DNA of 64,000 bases from Corylus avellana (GCF_901000735.1 NC_081547.1:3162001-3226000), one strand, 5' to 3'; shown: positions 1 through 12,814, counted from the stretch's first letter. Made by a program: numbers and translations. The notes: generated by a model not told the origin, from the sequence alone.

Positions 1-490
1 TTAAAACTTCAGAATCAGCAACCAGATGATTCAATTGGATACTTTCTCATTGAGGACCCATAACTGAATGAAAGGTAAGCTATTGATAGATTTAAAAACA
101 ATGGAACAGATATCAAATATATTCAGAGTGCAAACTTTTGATATTAATTAGCTATTCTCAAGATCAAGTGACAACTAAACATATTTTACACTGTTTATTG
201 GCAATTGGGTGTTTCACATGCCCAACCACCATGGTAGAACTTTCCCCTTCGGGATAGCATAGAAGCCCCATGTCAACATAGGGCTAACTTTACTTATGCA
301 AAACAGGGATGCGTACTTAACACTATTTGTTTATCATGACCAATCAGCCCATCAATCTCACTGATATGGTAGTAATACTTTGCTAATTAATACAAGAAGT
401 GCAGTTGTTATATTGTAATGAGGAGTATGTTTTCCTGTAGAAAAAAATTGTAGTGGAGGAGTTGTGTGAGAAACCTTAATTTCCACTTAC
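1..490. other. Intron sequence of the 2OG dioxygenase gene
   Basis: This stretch follows the GTAAGT donor of the last visible 2OG exon (minus strand). I searched it for the expected next exon (a Pro-rich start, then the second half of the domain) and found none. It is AT-rich with no other recognisable feature apart from a short CAG/CAA run near 613-635. Confidence 0.6.
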
Positions 491-2055
491 CATTGGTTAC
501 ATCCTTGCATAGTTTTGCCAAGCTCTCCATACATACCTTCTTTCACTTCTCTATAGCACTGTTATAGGTGAAACAAAAGCATATTATTAGTAGTAAGAAT
601 AAGAACTAGGTCAGCAGCAGCAGCAGCAACAACAATGCCAATAGCGACCATAGCATCAAAAACTTAAAAATTCATAGACTAATAAATAATATATCACACT
701 TATGCACACACCTAAAGAGAGTAATATCGAATTCCAGGCAAGCTGTTAAATTGATACGACATAGCTCCAATTAACCAGCAAGCAAAGAAACTAACATGGC
801 ATATTCTTGAATTATGATTGGAGGTTTACTATGTTGATTGAAGACAAACTGAAATAGGATCATGAACCCGTGGAGTCTTAGTTGAATCCCCAATGGTACA
901 GTTTAACAAATTTAAAAGTTGTCACTAGTCCATTTATGCTTTTTGGCCCAACAGTAAGGGCAAGGAAGTTTTATGTGATAATCATGCACCCGGTCACAAC
1001 ATGTTCTAATTGTATTTTTGTTTTTGTTTTTTTTTTGGGACGAATATGTTCTCATTGTTGACATTCATAATATAACATACAAAACGATGAACAACATCAT
1101 TAATGTCATTTACCAAACAGCTTACACCATTGATATATCATATGATTATAATACAACGTGTGACTTACATCAATAGCTTCGTGCATGTCAGGCACGCCTT
1201 TGGTTATATTTTCTCCTACTCTCTGGTATCCTCTGCATTCAAAATTTACTTCCATTTAATATAAAGTCTCCAGACCCAACTCATAAATAACAAGTTGATG
1301 CTTAATCAGAAAATACATATATAGGATGTGATTCCACTAGCAAAAACCTGAACCCCGTTGCGGCAGTCATCTTGATTTTAATTTTTTCTTCATATTGGAG
1401 TTGAAAAAAATTGTGGCTCACTTTTTTCACCTCTTTAATTAGGGAATCGGGAATACCATGGCCCTTCTACACAACCACAAGCATCGTCATATTAGAAACA
1501 TTCGGCCACAAGTCTTTGAAAATAAGAAAGAAAAGGGAAACATTCAGCCACAAGTCTTCAACAGATTTCTTCAACCTGTGACCTCAGCCACCACCCCCAC
1601 CAGAGACCAAATTGGTCTCAGATGAAAGATGATTGTCTCAGATATGAAAACACATGCATAGAGAGAGAGAGAGAGATACCACGTAGAAGAATCCTGCCTC
1701 TCTACAAGCCTGGTCTAATTGTCTAACAACTTCATACACGCCTGGGTCCTCCGCCATTTTTGGATCATCACACCTGGCCAGAAGAGGACTTATATCTGCA
1801 TCACAAAAAAAAAAAAAAAAGTGTAGCCGGTGGCCATGACTTGCTGATATGGGTATGGAAGAAAAGAAGCTTAGACCCCACCAGAGACCAAATTTGTCTC
1901 AGATGAACGATGATTGTCAAATTCAATAAAAAAAAGTGAGTGAATCCAATCAATTTCAAAACTTTAGGTAAAAAAAAAGAGCCAAGCTAGAGCTCTGTGA
2001 TATGGGACTGATTGGGCTTACCGATAATTGGGATGTACTTGAAGTCGGTGGACAT
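491..2055 (-). CDS. 2-oxoglutarate/Fe(II)-dependent dioxygenase, N-terminal half (3' part beyond the window)
   Basis: Five coding exons were assembled on the minus strand: 2055-2022, 1795-1680, 1466-1348, 1232-1169 and 558-491. All have GT-AG borders and joining phases, giving 133 codons plus two bases of the next. The protein starts [17 protein letters not shown] and continues through the DIOX_N landmarks [27 protein letters not shown] and DMHEAIDCYRE. This is the N-terminal domain of the isopenicillin-N-synthase-like 2OG oxygenases, closest from memory to Arabidopsis At3g50210. The catalytic HxD...H and RxS residues lie in later exons, which are not present in bases 1-490 and should lie to the left. 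The substrate is unknown. The ATG at 2055 was chosen because it matches the family N-terminus and lies just before a clean donor. Every exon is too short to show as a long ORF. Family call strong; enzymatic role not determinable. Confidence 0.88.
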
Positions 2056-3472
2056 GACTTGGGATACTACTCTTTTCTGCTCTCTGTCTCTCTGTCTCTC
2101 GCAGGTACGAGCTTACTGAAAATGAAGCGACCAAGATTCCTTTAGATTTCATTGCTTTCCGGATCCCGAGCTCACTCTTATCATTCCCAGCAACTTTATC
2201 GTCATTTTTTCTATGTTTAAAGATTCAAACTACTTTTTATTTTTTAATTCAAAGTATACCCAATAACTTTCTTTAATCATTATCTATATTATGAAGATAT
2301 TTATTTATTTTAATTTTATATATATATATATACACAAGGAAATATATGAGAGAAAATTATGTAACATGACTCATGAGTGGAGTTTTAGTGGGGTTTGTTA
2401 ATCACATCTTATATTGGGCTGTCCCGTGATCGGTGATCCTCTTCACCTTCACTAAAAAACCTTCAATTGGTGGGTTAGTTACTATAATCAGCTTCAATGG
2501 TTATTGGTTTATTTTATTTTTTTGAAAAATTACACATATTTCCATCAAATTATTTGATAATTTATAATATTTTTTCAAACTTTCAATCTAGTAACGTCCT
2601 CTTCAAACTATCAAAAATTGTAATATATTTTTTCAAAAAATATAAAAAAATGGCAAAATATCCTATAATTATTAAAAAAAATATACAAAAATGAAACAAA
2701 AAGTAAGAAGAAAAAAAAACTCGTGACCCACCCACATGGCTTTTTTTTTTTTTTTTTTTCTAAAAAAATAAAATAAAATTATAAAGGTATTTTTTTTTGA
2801 ATTTTATCTTTTTTTTTTTTTTTTTGAAGTTCAATCGATTCTTACCAATTATATTTTCTATAATAAAATAATAAACCTTAAATTATAAACTAAAATAAAT
2901 AGAAAAAAAAAATGCAAAAAGCCAAAAAAGAAGACACAAATATATAAGTTGGCTCAACTTTAGAAACCTATATCCACATTTTACAATGTCCGAGAGTATG
3001 TTTGTTGCATTGACTTAATTCTATTTGTATTACTAAAAGTTGTATTTATATAATATATTATCATTAATAATAACAAAAATAATATATTATAATATGGTAG
3101 GTGAAACATATTTTAATACTTTTGGGTAATGAAGGACGAAAAATGAATAGGCTCTATATCAGTTTAGTATCCATCTATCAAAAAAGTTGGAAGATTTGCT
3201 TAAAAATATGGTAGCTAAAAAAAATCTTGACTTGCCATACGATTTGTCTTTATTAACGGACATTTTGATGATAGTTACAGCATTATCTCTTCTCCTTTAC
3301 TAGACAACATAGAATATCACAATCTTATCAACCAGTTAAAATGATAAAATAAAACATGCGAAAAACTTTGTGAATCACTTTGTAAAAAGCCTATCAATAA
3401 TAAATAAAACTTTATTTTAACCAAAAGTAAAGTAAGAAAGGACAATCAATAAAAGAGAGGTTGCTTCAATAA

Positions 3473-3504
<32 letters not shown>

Positions 3505-3836
3505 AGCCTTCTTTGAAAATAATATTTTGTACAATAAGTTATTTCTACAAAATATAGAGAATCTCTTTTATTTGTCTTTTGTCTTTTTACTTTTCTATAT
3601 ATAAAAGAGTGTGCAACCAACTCTTATATTGTCATTGAATGTAAAATAGTTAGTGTCTTACAATAAGAGTTTTCTCGAGTGTATTCTCTAACCGTTGGAT
3701 AGCCAGACTGTTGCTTGAACATTTCGATTGCTATTTTTCAGTCTATGATTGTTCGTTTTCCTTTTGAAAAGCTTTTACCATCCTACATACATATATAGTT
3801 AATTTCAGTTTCTTGACTCTTAATCAGCAATTCATC
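2056..3836. other. Intergenic, AT-rich, upstream of the 2OG gene
   Basis: The first ~100 bases are the likely 5' leader and promoter of the minus-strand 2OG gene and include a CT-rich tract near 2080-2102. The rest is strongly AT-rich, with long T and A homopolymers (for example 2742-2760 and 3471-3497). I see no gene in it. Confidence 0.6.
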
Positions 3837-4245
3837 ATGGTAGTTCGGTAGAAGGACAAGGCTGACGATGAATTGTTGCCGCAGGGTTTTGAGATGAGGA
3901 TAAAAGAAAGCACGGTTTGATGATACGGGACTGAGCACCACAGCTACCGATTTTGGAACACCCAGCTATTGATCGACTGGTGACTCATTGCGTCTGGAAT
4001 TTGATAGTTGAAGGCATCAATGCTGGCTTGCAAATGATTACTTGTTTGCAGGGCTACTTCACATGAAAAATTGGAGACGGATGCATTAAGAATTGGAGTG
4101 GCAGTTCGTGCAAAAGAAAGGAGAAAACGAGCGTAGAGGGCAAGGAGGAGATTTGATAAGGCAGTGGACTTTTTTTTTTGGAAAGTGGAGCAGAAGCTGA
4201 AAAGATGAACTACGCAGCAAAAGAGATTGGCTTTAGAAGAGTATA
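3837..4245 (+). pseudogene. Decayed UDP-glycosyltransferase (UGT73-like) C-terminal fragment
   Basis: Translated piecewise, this stretch reproduces the C-terminal half of a plant family-1 UDP-glycosyltransferase. Pieces in order are VVR(stop)[66 protein letters not shown] and GAEAEKM. They align with the family landmarks LPEGFE, the PSPG sugar-donor box (HPAIGGFVTHCGWNS...EGI.AGVPMVTWP) and the NEKLVTDVL..GV.VGAK segment. At least two frameshifts and several stops interrupt it, the HCGWN glycine is Val, and the WPMFAEQF segment is destroyed. A T homopolymer near 4170-4179 marks another break. No N-terminal acceptor domain is visible upstream, so this is a truncated dead copy. Identity rests on motif order and is fairly secure; the exact subfamily is not. 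Confidence 0.82.
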
Positions 4246-5155
4246 TTCAAGAATACAAATCAGTGAGAAAAATTGCCATGAAACAGTTCTATTCAATTAT
4301 CCAATAAGATGGCATCTTTCTCAGTTTTAGATTTATCTGTAAATTGTACTTCATCTATGTGGCTGGCATGAAATGGTCTCCGCTTTTGCAACTGTTGATG
4401 AAACAGTGCCTCAGCATGCCAATGCTGCAATAGCATAGTGGTAAATAACATTAGTGGGGGCGTGAACCCATTGTGTTAAACTCTAGTTATCCAACCAAAG
4501 AAAGCAAAAAAGGTCAAATTCAATTTAGTATTTTGACGCTTCAATCATTAGATTACACATTCTGTATTTCCAAATTTCATATCAACTAGATGTGTCATTA
4601 ATTATTAAATCCATAATCACATATTCTTGTATGTTTTTAAAATGAAACAAATAAATGCTATATGTGCTAACTCCTTAATGTGGAAGTATAAATCATCTTT
4701 AATATATTTATATATAGATTAACCTGTCCAAAATTTAATAGTAATTTTTACTGCCACAGTAAAAAGTGCTTACAAGTACATATAGCATTTCTCTAAAACT
4801 AAACCTATAGCTGTGTCTTTACATATACAAAATAAGAATACCACTGAGACAGATAGACAGAGAAGGCAAGCTCATTGATAACACAATGCAATGTCTACAA
4901 ACGCAGCAAGATTTCCCAAAACATTAGAAAGGGGAAGTTTCTTACTAATATAAGACCAATGAGTTCATTGGTCGACGGGTACAATGTTATATATTAACAG
5001 AAGTTAATCCAAATCTAGAGAGAAGCAGCGTCTCAACATGTAGTCTAAACATAATAATGTCAACTTACATTTACCAAATCCCGACGATCTCTTAAAAGAG
5101 CATTTTAAGCATCAAACAAGTGATTGCCACTGAAAATGTCCATAGCGATCTAATC
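4246..5155. other. Intergenic plus probable 3' UTR of SCE1
   Basis: The right-hand few hundred bases should hold the 3' UTR and poly(A) region of the minus-strand SCE1 gene, whose stop codon is at 5158-5156. No other coding or RNA feature is seen. Confidence 0.5.
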
Positions 5156-8100
5156 TTACACAATAGCCGGGTATTGCCTGGCCTGCTGCCGGACCCTTTT
5201 CTTATACTCCACAGCATCCTGTTGAGAGTTACATTCTCTTACGTAAGAATATATACTTTTTTTATTAAGTAAAGAATATAAACACAAGAAGGGAAAAAAA
5301 CAAAAACAAAAACAAAACAAAAGATCAACCTGCATACAGTGTTAATTCTATAATGGATTCAATATTCTGTTACTTAAACTCTACTGTCCTACATTCAGCC
5401 ACCACAGACATAATGAGAATGTGTATGATCTGTAGAAAGAACTGTTTCCTAGTTTACCATATCACCCAGTCATATTGTATCTCATCAGGCAAGGAGGGCT
5501 TTGCATCTAGACAACACAGATGTACGTCACTACTACACCTGCTTTGCCTCATTGAAAGAAATGAATGAGCCCTTTTCTACCCTGTTGAGATAGTATGTGA
5601 CTGGACCTGATGAAGCACAGAGGCTCAATGAAAACATAATGGGATTCTCGAAGAAGAAATTCAGAAAGTTGTTGTGGCAATATATACCTGGATGAAGAGG
5701 TGATACCCTTCTGTCTGCGCAGGATCAGCAGGATTTGGCTGGTCAAGCAAATCCTGAATGCCCACAAGAATTTGTTTCACTGTTATGGCTGGTCTCCACC
5801 CCTACATATACCACAATGTTTTCCATGTTATCCAAGAGCTTCACCAATATGGCTGGGCTTTAACCCAATGTATAACACTAGCTTCAAATTGCTAAGAGCA
5901 GCAGACGGTACTTACACTATCCTCATTAAGAATAGAAAGACAGACAGTTCCAGATGGGTAGACATTAGGGTGGAAGAAACCTTGCGGGAATTTACATTTA
6001 GGGGGCTTGCTAGGGTAGTCTTCACTGAAGTGGAGCGTTAGTGGGAAGTAACCACCCTCCCAATCAGTCTGCAGCATTACATGGGCGGAAAAAAAGGTCA
6101 TGCCATTCAAAATAGAAAAGAAATGTTGTAATAACTGAAAAGAAGTTGACTTTTCATTCACATTTCCATTACAAGAATTTTACTAGTCGTTTAGGCTTAC
6201 TTTTAAAATTCAAAGACATCCAAACACAAGAAAATGTAGCAAGTGAAAGTAAGAATTCACCAACAAGCCCACGGCACAATATTGATTTAGACATCCCCTT
6301 TTAACCAGACACACTATACATTAACTGACGCAGCCATTGTAAAGGGATTTGGCTGTTGTCATGTGTGATTTTTTGAAATTTGGCAATTTTTTATTGTGTC
6401 TGGCCCACATGGCATCTTCTATGAAGTAATCTCACTAAACTATGAAAATCAAGTTACAAGTAGTCTAGGGATATTTAAATAACTGAGACTATTGTTTAAG
6501 AGTCATTAGTAAATTATTCACTCGCAGGAGTAAGGTATCTGAATCCTGCACAAAATAATTAAGCAATTTTAGTGATATTTTTGAAATATAGATGGAACTA
6601 GAGTTTTCTCGTAATATTTAAAAGCCATTGAAGTGTTTTCTTCAATTATAAGTTACTCATTTGCCTGTTTATTTTGCAGTGAAAAAATTAGGATTCCAGC
6701 AGTCTACTTGTATGCTTGATTGTACTCGAAGGAAATCAAATTTTAACTAATGGAGTTACAAGTTTTTTGAATGTAACGGAGTTGTAGCCTAGGGTATATT
6801 TTGTCGTCATCATCATCTTCTTCCTATTTTCGATAAAACACCATATTATCTCAACTATACTACTCACCCCAGACTTCTCCACCTTTCCATTACAAAACCC
6901 TAGTATTACAACCTTAACTCTGCTCTATACTAATCCATCTCTCAACCAAGCCCAAAGTCCCTACACTATCAGCAGTCCCAAATTTCTGGTAGCCAATCTC
7001 CACTTTCCTTGATCAAGCATTAACCTCTATTTTAACCCACAAGGATTCCATAAGCCCTAAACCCTATATTCCACCAATGCAAACCCTAAAAACTTGATTT
7101 TTCTCAAACTATTCCACCAAAATAAGAGTGCATCAGCAACTTTCCAAATCTATCGTACGACATTAACCATACAAACTATGCTGATTGGACAATGACATGC
7201 TGCAGTGAACTTTTGAAATGAAAATTGATGACCAAAGAACAAGTATTACAGACACACAAAAGGTGACTAAAAACCCATGGACGTAAAAAAATCATCATAC
7301 AGCTGCTAAGCAACATGCTTTATGGTATACAATTTAGGGGCTTACAGAATCTAATATATTGGTGAAAAAGCTATAAATTCATTTTGTCATGCTGGAATCC
7401 AGTGTTCCAATAAAAAACCTCCAACCTTATATTTCAAAAATAAACATTTGATTCCAGACGTCCATCAGTTCTCAGATAATATAGCACCAATAATTATTAT
7501 GCAGAGAAAAGCTGGCATATTTACCAAAAAATTTATCCAAGAGAAAATCTTAATACGATAGTTGCCCCTGCTTCATAGGGATTTACCTATCACAGAGATG
7601 CACATAAGTATTCTGCAAATCAAGGCTGACATATTTATCAAAGAATGAAATCCAGATTTATGGAAAACACAAGAAGATGCAAATGACCTCAAATGAAAAC
7701 AGGATAAGACACACCAACACTGCAATAGAAGTACAAAAAGAGGACCTGCTACTTTATTAAAAGTTTATAAATCACTCTCCATGCACATCAAAAGATAGAA
7801 AGTAATCTCAAAATAATCATATCCATTAAACTCAAGAGAAACTCATATTTGAGCACCTACAGTAAAACAAGCAACTCCATTATCTACCATTATCTAGGCT
7901 GAGGCTACCCATTGAACTAGGGTGGCAAACTAGACTAACTGGAAATTTAAATATTTACATCTTCATTTTGATTTTGAACAGGCTTCGATTAATTTACATT
8001 TCAATTGTGTAACTCTTTCAATGAGCTCATTTTTTAAGATAGGACCAAATTGCTACGTACACTATTGCAGTTCCCACAGATCTCATCTGTTATTCCAACT

Positions 8101-9462
8101 ACCAAGTAAATATATTGAGCACAATTCTAAATTACCAAACATCCAAGTAGTAAGTCCATGAAAACAATAACATTTTACTCGCTCCGTCTCCAATTGAGTG
8201 TCTTGGTTTGAAATAGCACGAGTTTACTGAAGAAGAAAAAGTGCACCTTATTTTACCGAAAGGACAAAAATTTCCTCCAATAGAGTCTATAAATTTGCCA
8301 CATGTCCTCTAACATATGAGAAACACATGCCTTTTAAATTAACATGTGAGAAGCACATAGGTCTCGTTTCGCTAATGCTTTTTTGAAGGTACTTTTTGCT
8401 TTTTTGTTGTGATGTGATATAATGGTGATAGTAGTTTTGAGTGTTTTATATGTTGAGTTGTTTGTTAATGCTTTTAATTTTTTGCTAAAACGCAAAAAGC
8501 AGTCCTAAAAAGCATTAGCAAACATGCCCATAGTTTTTTTAATATAACTATTAAAAGAGTTTATAGACTGGGTTGAAGCCAATTTGAAGGAAATTTATGT
8601 ACTTACCGAAATGCCTAAAGATGAAAGGGCCGTTACCAATGTATTGACTTTTTAACTGGTGAAGGAGTAATTATAGGAAGATGAATCAATGTTTTTACTT
8701 ATTGAAAATAAACACTCAAACTAGAGCAATGAATTCGACACACTTATTGCTTCATACAGTGCAAGAAGCACATGCACCCTACTAGCAGACAACATGTTCC
8801 TGAAAGAATATAAGAACTACTATATTACATAACATAAAATTCAACAGTGAGCTTCAAATATTTTGAACTCAAATTTCAAACTGAATGGGTATTTATAGGA
8901 TGATGAACAAAATTTCACTTTTTGAAAATGGACACTCGATTTGAGACATTGAATTCGACATACTTATTGCTTTGCACCCTACTAACGGACCGCATATTCC
9001 CAAAAACATAGGCACTACCATACCACATTATATCGAATTACATAATCCAAAAACGAAAGAAACATAGTAATTTCACAAAATATAATCAGTACACGCTAAG
9101 AACACCAAAGAATAATAGTAAATAAAAAAGAAAAAAGAAAAATTAGGGTTCTGAAACAGAAGCTGAAGAAGAAGAAGACGACGAGAAGCTTACACCAGGC
9201 TTTCCAGGGATAGTGCAATGCCACACCATCAAATTGACCGTACCATCTGGCAGAGTCTCTGGCTTCGCGACAAAACCCTAGATTGCACAAAAAAAAAAAA
9301 AAAATTAGAAACGCAAAATTACAAAATGAAACGATCGGATTGAGAGAGAGAGAGAGAGATAGAAAAGGAAAAAAAAAAAAGAGTTGTACAGACATGCGGA
9401 TGGTTTTTACGCCAAGCCTTTCGCTCCTCAGCAAGGCGACCGCGAGCAATACCTCCAGACAT
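5156..9462 (-). CDS. SCE1: SUMO-conjugating enzyme E2 (SCE1/UBC9)
   Basis: Five coding exons on the minus strand, 9462-9394, 9277-9194, 6068-5916, 5801-5688 and 5218-5156, join in frame to 160 aa, the usual plant length. The protein begins [20 protein letters not shown], carries [20 protein letters not shown], the UBC core [19 protein letters not shown] with catalytic Cys94, and ends [11 protein letters not shown]. It takes activated SUMO from the SAE1/SAE2 E1 as a Cys94 thioester and passes it to lysines of nuclear and cytosolic targets, usually at psi-K-x-E sites. All key residues appear intact. Intron 1 has a slightly unusual GTCTGT donor but restores HPH-GFVAK exactly. Intron 2 is 3.1 kb and contains a MITE. 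The ATG directly abuts a GA tract in the leader. Identity is very secure. Confidence 0.96.
8190..8350. repeat. Dispersed repeat also present near 52.3-52.85 kb
   Basis: The stretch around 8270-8330 (AGTCTATAAATTTGCCACAT and following, GAGAAACACATG) is about three-quarters identical by eye to 52543-52602. It ends where the MITE at 8360 begins. I read it as part of an unnamed interspersed repeat. Confidence 0.45.
8360..8529. mobile_element. MITE in SCE1 intron 2
   Basis: About 170 bp are bounded by inverted repeats. The left end has gctaatgcttttt at 8371-8383 and the right end carries its exact complement at 8507-8519, followed by GCAAACATGCCC. Imperfect similarity extends roughly 30 bases inwards on each side. 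There is no coding capacity. Size, inverted ends and intronic AT-rich location fit a non-autonomous DNA transposon; the superfamily is not determined. Confidence 0.7.
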
Positions 9463-9552
9463 GGCTCTCTCTCTCTCTCTCTCTCTCTTGCTCGCTGTGT
9501 GGAATTTCTCTTTCGCTCTCTCGGACTCTCGCTCGCGTTTGGAGTATTTAAA
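9463..9552 (-). promoter_or_regulatory. SCE1 5' leader: GA tract abutting the ATG, with TATA-like element upstream
   Basis: On the minus strand an uninterrupted (GA)n run of about 26 bases (9488-9463 on the plus strand as CT) ends three bases before the SCE1 start codon. A TATA-like TTTAAATA (plus-strand tatttaaa near 9544-9551) lies about 85 bases upstream of the ATG, so a short GA-rich leader is likely. GA/CT tracts are bound by plant BBR/BPC factors; that this one is functional is inference. Confidence 0.5.
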
Positions 9553-12500
9553 GAGGGCGGAAAGAGAGAGAAGGAGAGCAAAGTAGCTGCGTCTTCTACG
9601 GTTCCGATTCTGCCCCGAATGGTGAGGACCTTTCTGCAGAGCTTCTAGGAATGTACGGCCCAGATTTCATCGAGGCTAGTGCAGGGCAGCAAATAGGCTG
9701 GCTTCTTTGTCCTTTTATGTTCCTCGATTAGTAAAATATTTCCCACGAAAAGTCAATCAATTTCGAATTTCTTTTCCTTTTGTTTTTTTTGGCTATTCTC
9801 GCGTGAGAATCACGCCACTCTGTGCCTTCACGTGACACACGCTTTAATTGTAGAAACTGACTGATGCGCACGCGTGACCTTATACTGCTTTGTAAGGAAA
9901 ATGTTAAGAGTAGTAAATTAATAAAATTTTTTTTATTAAGAAGTGCGTGTTAAAATGACGTGTAATTTTTTATTGGTATTTAATTTTTGAGGGTATTTTT
10001 TTGGTTCTTATGGATATTATTTTTTTCAAATTAAATAAAAAAAATAAGTGTCAATTTATTATTTTTTTTATAAAATAATATACATTTAAGACTAGGAGAA
10101 TACCTGACTAGTAAAAGATTTGGTGTCTTTGGTATTTCTCTGATAACTTGATCTTCTTCATTGGGATTAATAGGCATGGGATTAGGATTTTTTTTTTTTT
10201 TTTTGAGTTAAGAGTAATGTTATAAATATTTCTTATGCTTTTTATTTTTTATTTTATTTTTTTATTTTTTTGTCCTTGTTTTGACAGAGGGAGGGGACCG
10301 GAGTAGGCCATCATCCCCCCCCACCCAAAAAAAAGGAAATAAAATTTATAGGTTAACAAAAAAAAAATGTAAAGTTTTAATTTTAATCCTTGTCCCTCCT
10401 AAAAATTTTTTTTGGGCCATACTTATTAAGTTTTTTTTTTTTTTTTTACCCTTACTTTCAAATGCTCACTTTTTCGGCCTTTATGGGTAGTCTTTAGTTC
10501 ATAAAAAACTACTAAAATATTTTTTTTAATAAAAAAATTCTAAAGAACCAAAAAAAAAAAATGGTTGGTCCCCTCCCATAAAATTTCATGGTTCTGTCCG
10601 TGGATGCAAAGAACACAAGAAATACATAGGAATATTTTTTAGATTAAGGCATATTACAAAGTTTTCAAATAATTTAATCATCTTAATATATTTATCCATA
10701 TAAAGTATTTTTAATTTATATTATCTTAGAAAATAGAAAGGAAGTTAAAGCCGAATAAATATTTGTTCTCGTATTTGGACTTAGGAGTGGTATAGGCTAT
10801 GAGGCCCACTAGCGACTTTGTTGTGGGTTTGTTTATCTTTGCCCAAAACATGCCCATCCAATGAGCACAATTTAATTGGCCCAATGAATGAACCATGTTT
10901 TAGCCCACTCCGTATAAAGCCTTTTAACTGGCCCTAGTGAATCTATCTCTGTGCTTAGCTCGACTGTGTTGCTTGCAGACAAGGAGTAAAATTAAATTGA
11001 ATGGTGTATATGTTGCTTACAATATTTATAACAAATTAAATCAATTTTATACCATATTAAATCAATGAATTAGAATGAGTCAATCGATCTATTTTTTTTA
11101 ATGTTATTCCATAGCATTACCATGCTTCATCCATCTAAAAATCTTAATTCAAATCGATCGTTATTAAGTGAAATATGCATTCTCTTCGCATTTATCTAAG
11201 TTATTTCTTCATGAATATATATTAAATATATTTTTATTTTTTCAAAAGTAGGTTGTGAAAGGAGCTGCTATGTTTCCAAATCATTTCCATTAATGAATTC
11301 TAGACTAGTAATATCGCAATCAAGAAACAAAATAATTATGCTAGCTAGCTAGCTTCTAAGATTAACCAGTGCAGCAATGGCCAAGTACAATTAACATGCA
11401 TGGTTAGGCGCTTGCTTTTTTGACCAATATTATTATTGTCAACTGTAGTCGCTCTCTTTCAAAGTTAAGTTATTAAACTGATTATCTCTAATTATCTTAA
11501 GTTCAAATTAAGAATCAGAGCTGCTTTCACCCTGATGAGACTTCATTGTCTATATGGCCGGGAATTAAGCAGTCGTGGCCCACTGGTAGCTTACTCTGTA
11601 TTGGCCAATCATCATCATCTCTATGCATGAAATAAATAAAAAGCTTGTCTCACATATTATATGGCCAAAGCCAAAATACATTACCATTCCAATTGACTCT
11701 GGTTTGGGACGATGAAAGGATCACAGCTATATAATTGTACCATAAAAGCCATATTTTTCTCTGGATCTGCATATCCCAATAGTTTACCACTCATATCCCA
11801 ATAGTTTGTGGGCAACAATCAAGTTGAAAAGGAAGCGAAAATGGGTGATCGAATCAAAAGGGGAGAGCATGTAATGAGAAGGCCCACATAAGCAGAAGAA
11901 AGCACAGTGAAAAAAAGAAAGGTGGATTATCATTCACCACCACTCTTACAATGCATTGAATGGAACAGAGAGAGAGAGAGGAGCTCAAAAAAGACTTGGG
12001 AGTGAAAACTGTCAGCCCTGATTTTGGGTAAACTTTATGGTTTTAACGATGTTTGAGGATCTTCCCACGTTAAGAAAATCAGTACAGGGCATTTGAAGCC
12101 CGCCAAAAGGTCACTTTACCTGGATCATGCTTTTTTCTGGGGCTTTGTCTTGACTTCATTATCTCTTCTCCTTTGATTTTTCTTCTTCTTCGAGCAATTA
12201 GAGGAAAAGGGGAAGGGCAAATTTACATTTTAAAAAAAACTCACACACACACACAAAATATGAGTGGGGCAACCCGACAAACATATCAATACAATCAAAC
12301 CGTGTTGAATAATCCTAACAACTATTGAAAATAGGCCAAAAGTTTGACTCGACCATTGGGTTTTTAGATGACGGTTTGAAAGGGCAGTCCAGTGGTGAAA
12401 CTATCTAATATAACACCGATGTCAGTAATTAACATGTACGTACGTAATGCCATGCATTCACCACAACTACGAGAGCTCAGACATTGGAGTAGCCCTAGAG

Positions 12501-12560
12501 AGTGAAGTTATGGCCAACCTACCTACAAATATGGCCTCTAAAATGCTCAAAAAAAAACAT
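9553..12560. other. Intergenic between SCE1 and the kinesin gene, left part
   Basis: The first few hundred bases are the probable SCE1 promoter. The segment 10270-10620 is a low-complexity C/T/A-rich stretch with long homopolymers; it resembles a decayed repeat but has no clear ends. A GA run occurs near 11965-11980. No gene or RNA gene is visible. Confidence 0.5.
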
Positions 12561-12814
12561 GTTTGGATTTATGTTTGAAAAATATAGTTTTTAAGTTAAC
12601 AAAAAATGTTTTTTTTTTTTGTAAAAGCTTCATTTTTTAACTTTTGCCAAAAATGTGTTTTGGCCTTTTTTTTTTTGCTTTTAATTTTGACCCTTATGGC
12701 TTATTTGTGATTGCGTTTGAGAGGCATAAAAGTGCTTTTAATATTCAAAAAGCCCGTTTGAAGAAAAAAATATTTTTTGACATAAAAACTCTATTTCTCA
12801 AACGCAATTCCAAA
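12561..12814. mobile_element. MITE with ~35-bp imperfect inverted ends
   Basis: The left end reads GTTTGGATTTATGTTTGAAA and continues AATATAGTTTTTAAG. The complement of the right end (12780-12814) reads TTTGGAATTGCGTTTGAGAA and continues ATAGAGTTTTTATG. The interior is AT-rich with no ORF. This is a typical plant MITE of about 250 bp; no target-site duplication was confirmed. Confidence 0.6.

Noticed and set aside
1..63. Open plus-strand stretch ending DDSIGYFLIEDP and a stop
   Set aside because: Only 20 codons, no splice acceptor visible, and it lies inside the intron of the minus-strand 2OG gene; chance opening is likely.
9096..9581. 161-codon open frame on the minus strand over the SCE1 first exons
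   Set aside because: Out of frame with SCE1 exons 1-2 and rich in Arg-Glu/Ser-Leu from GA/CT tracts.
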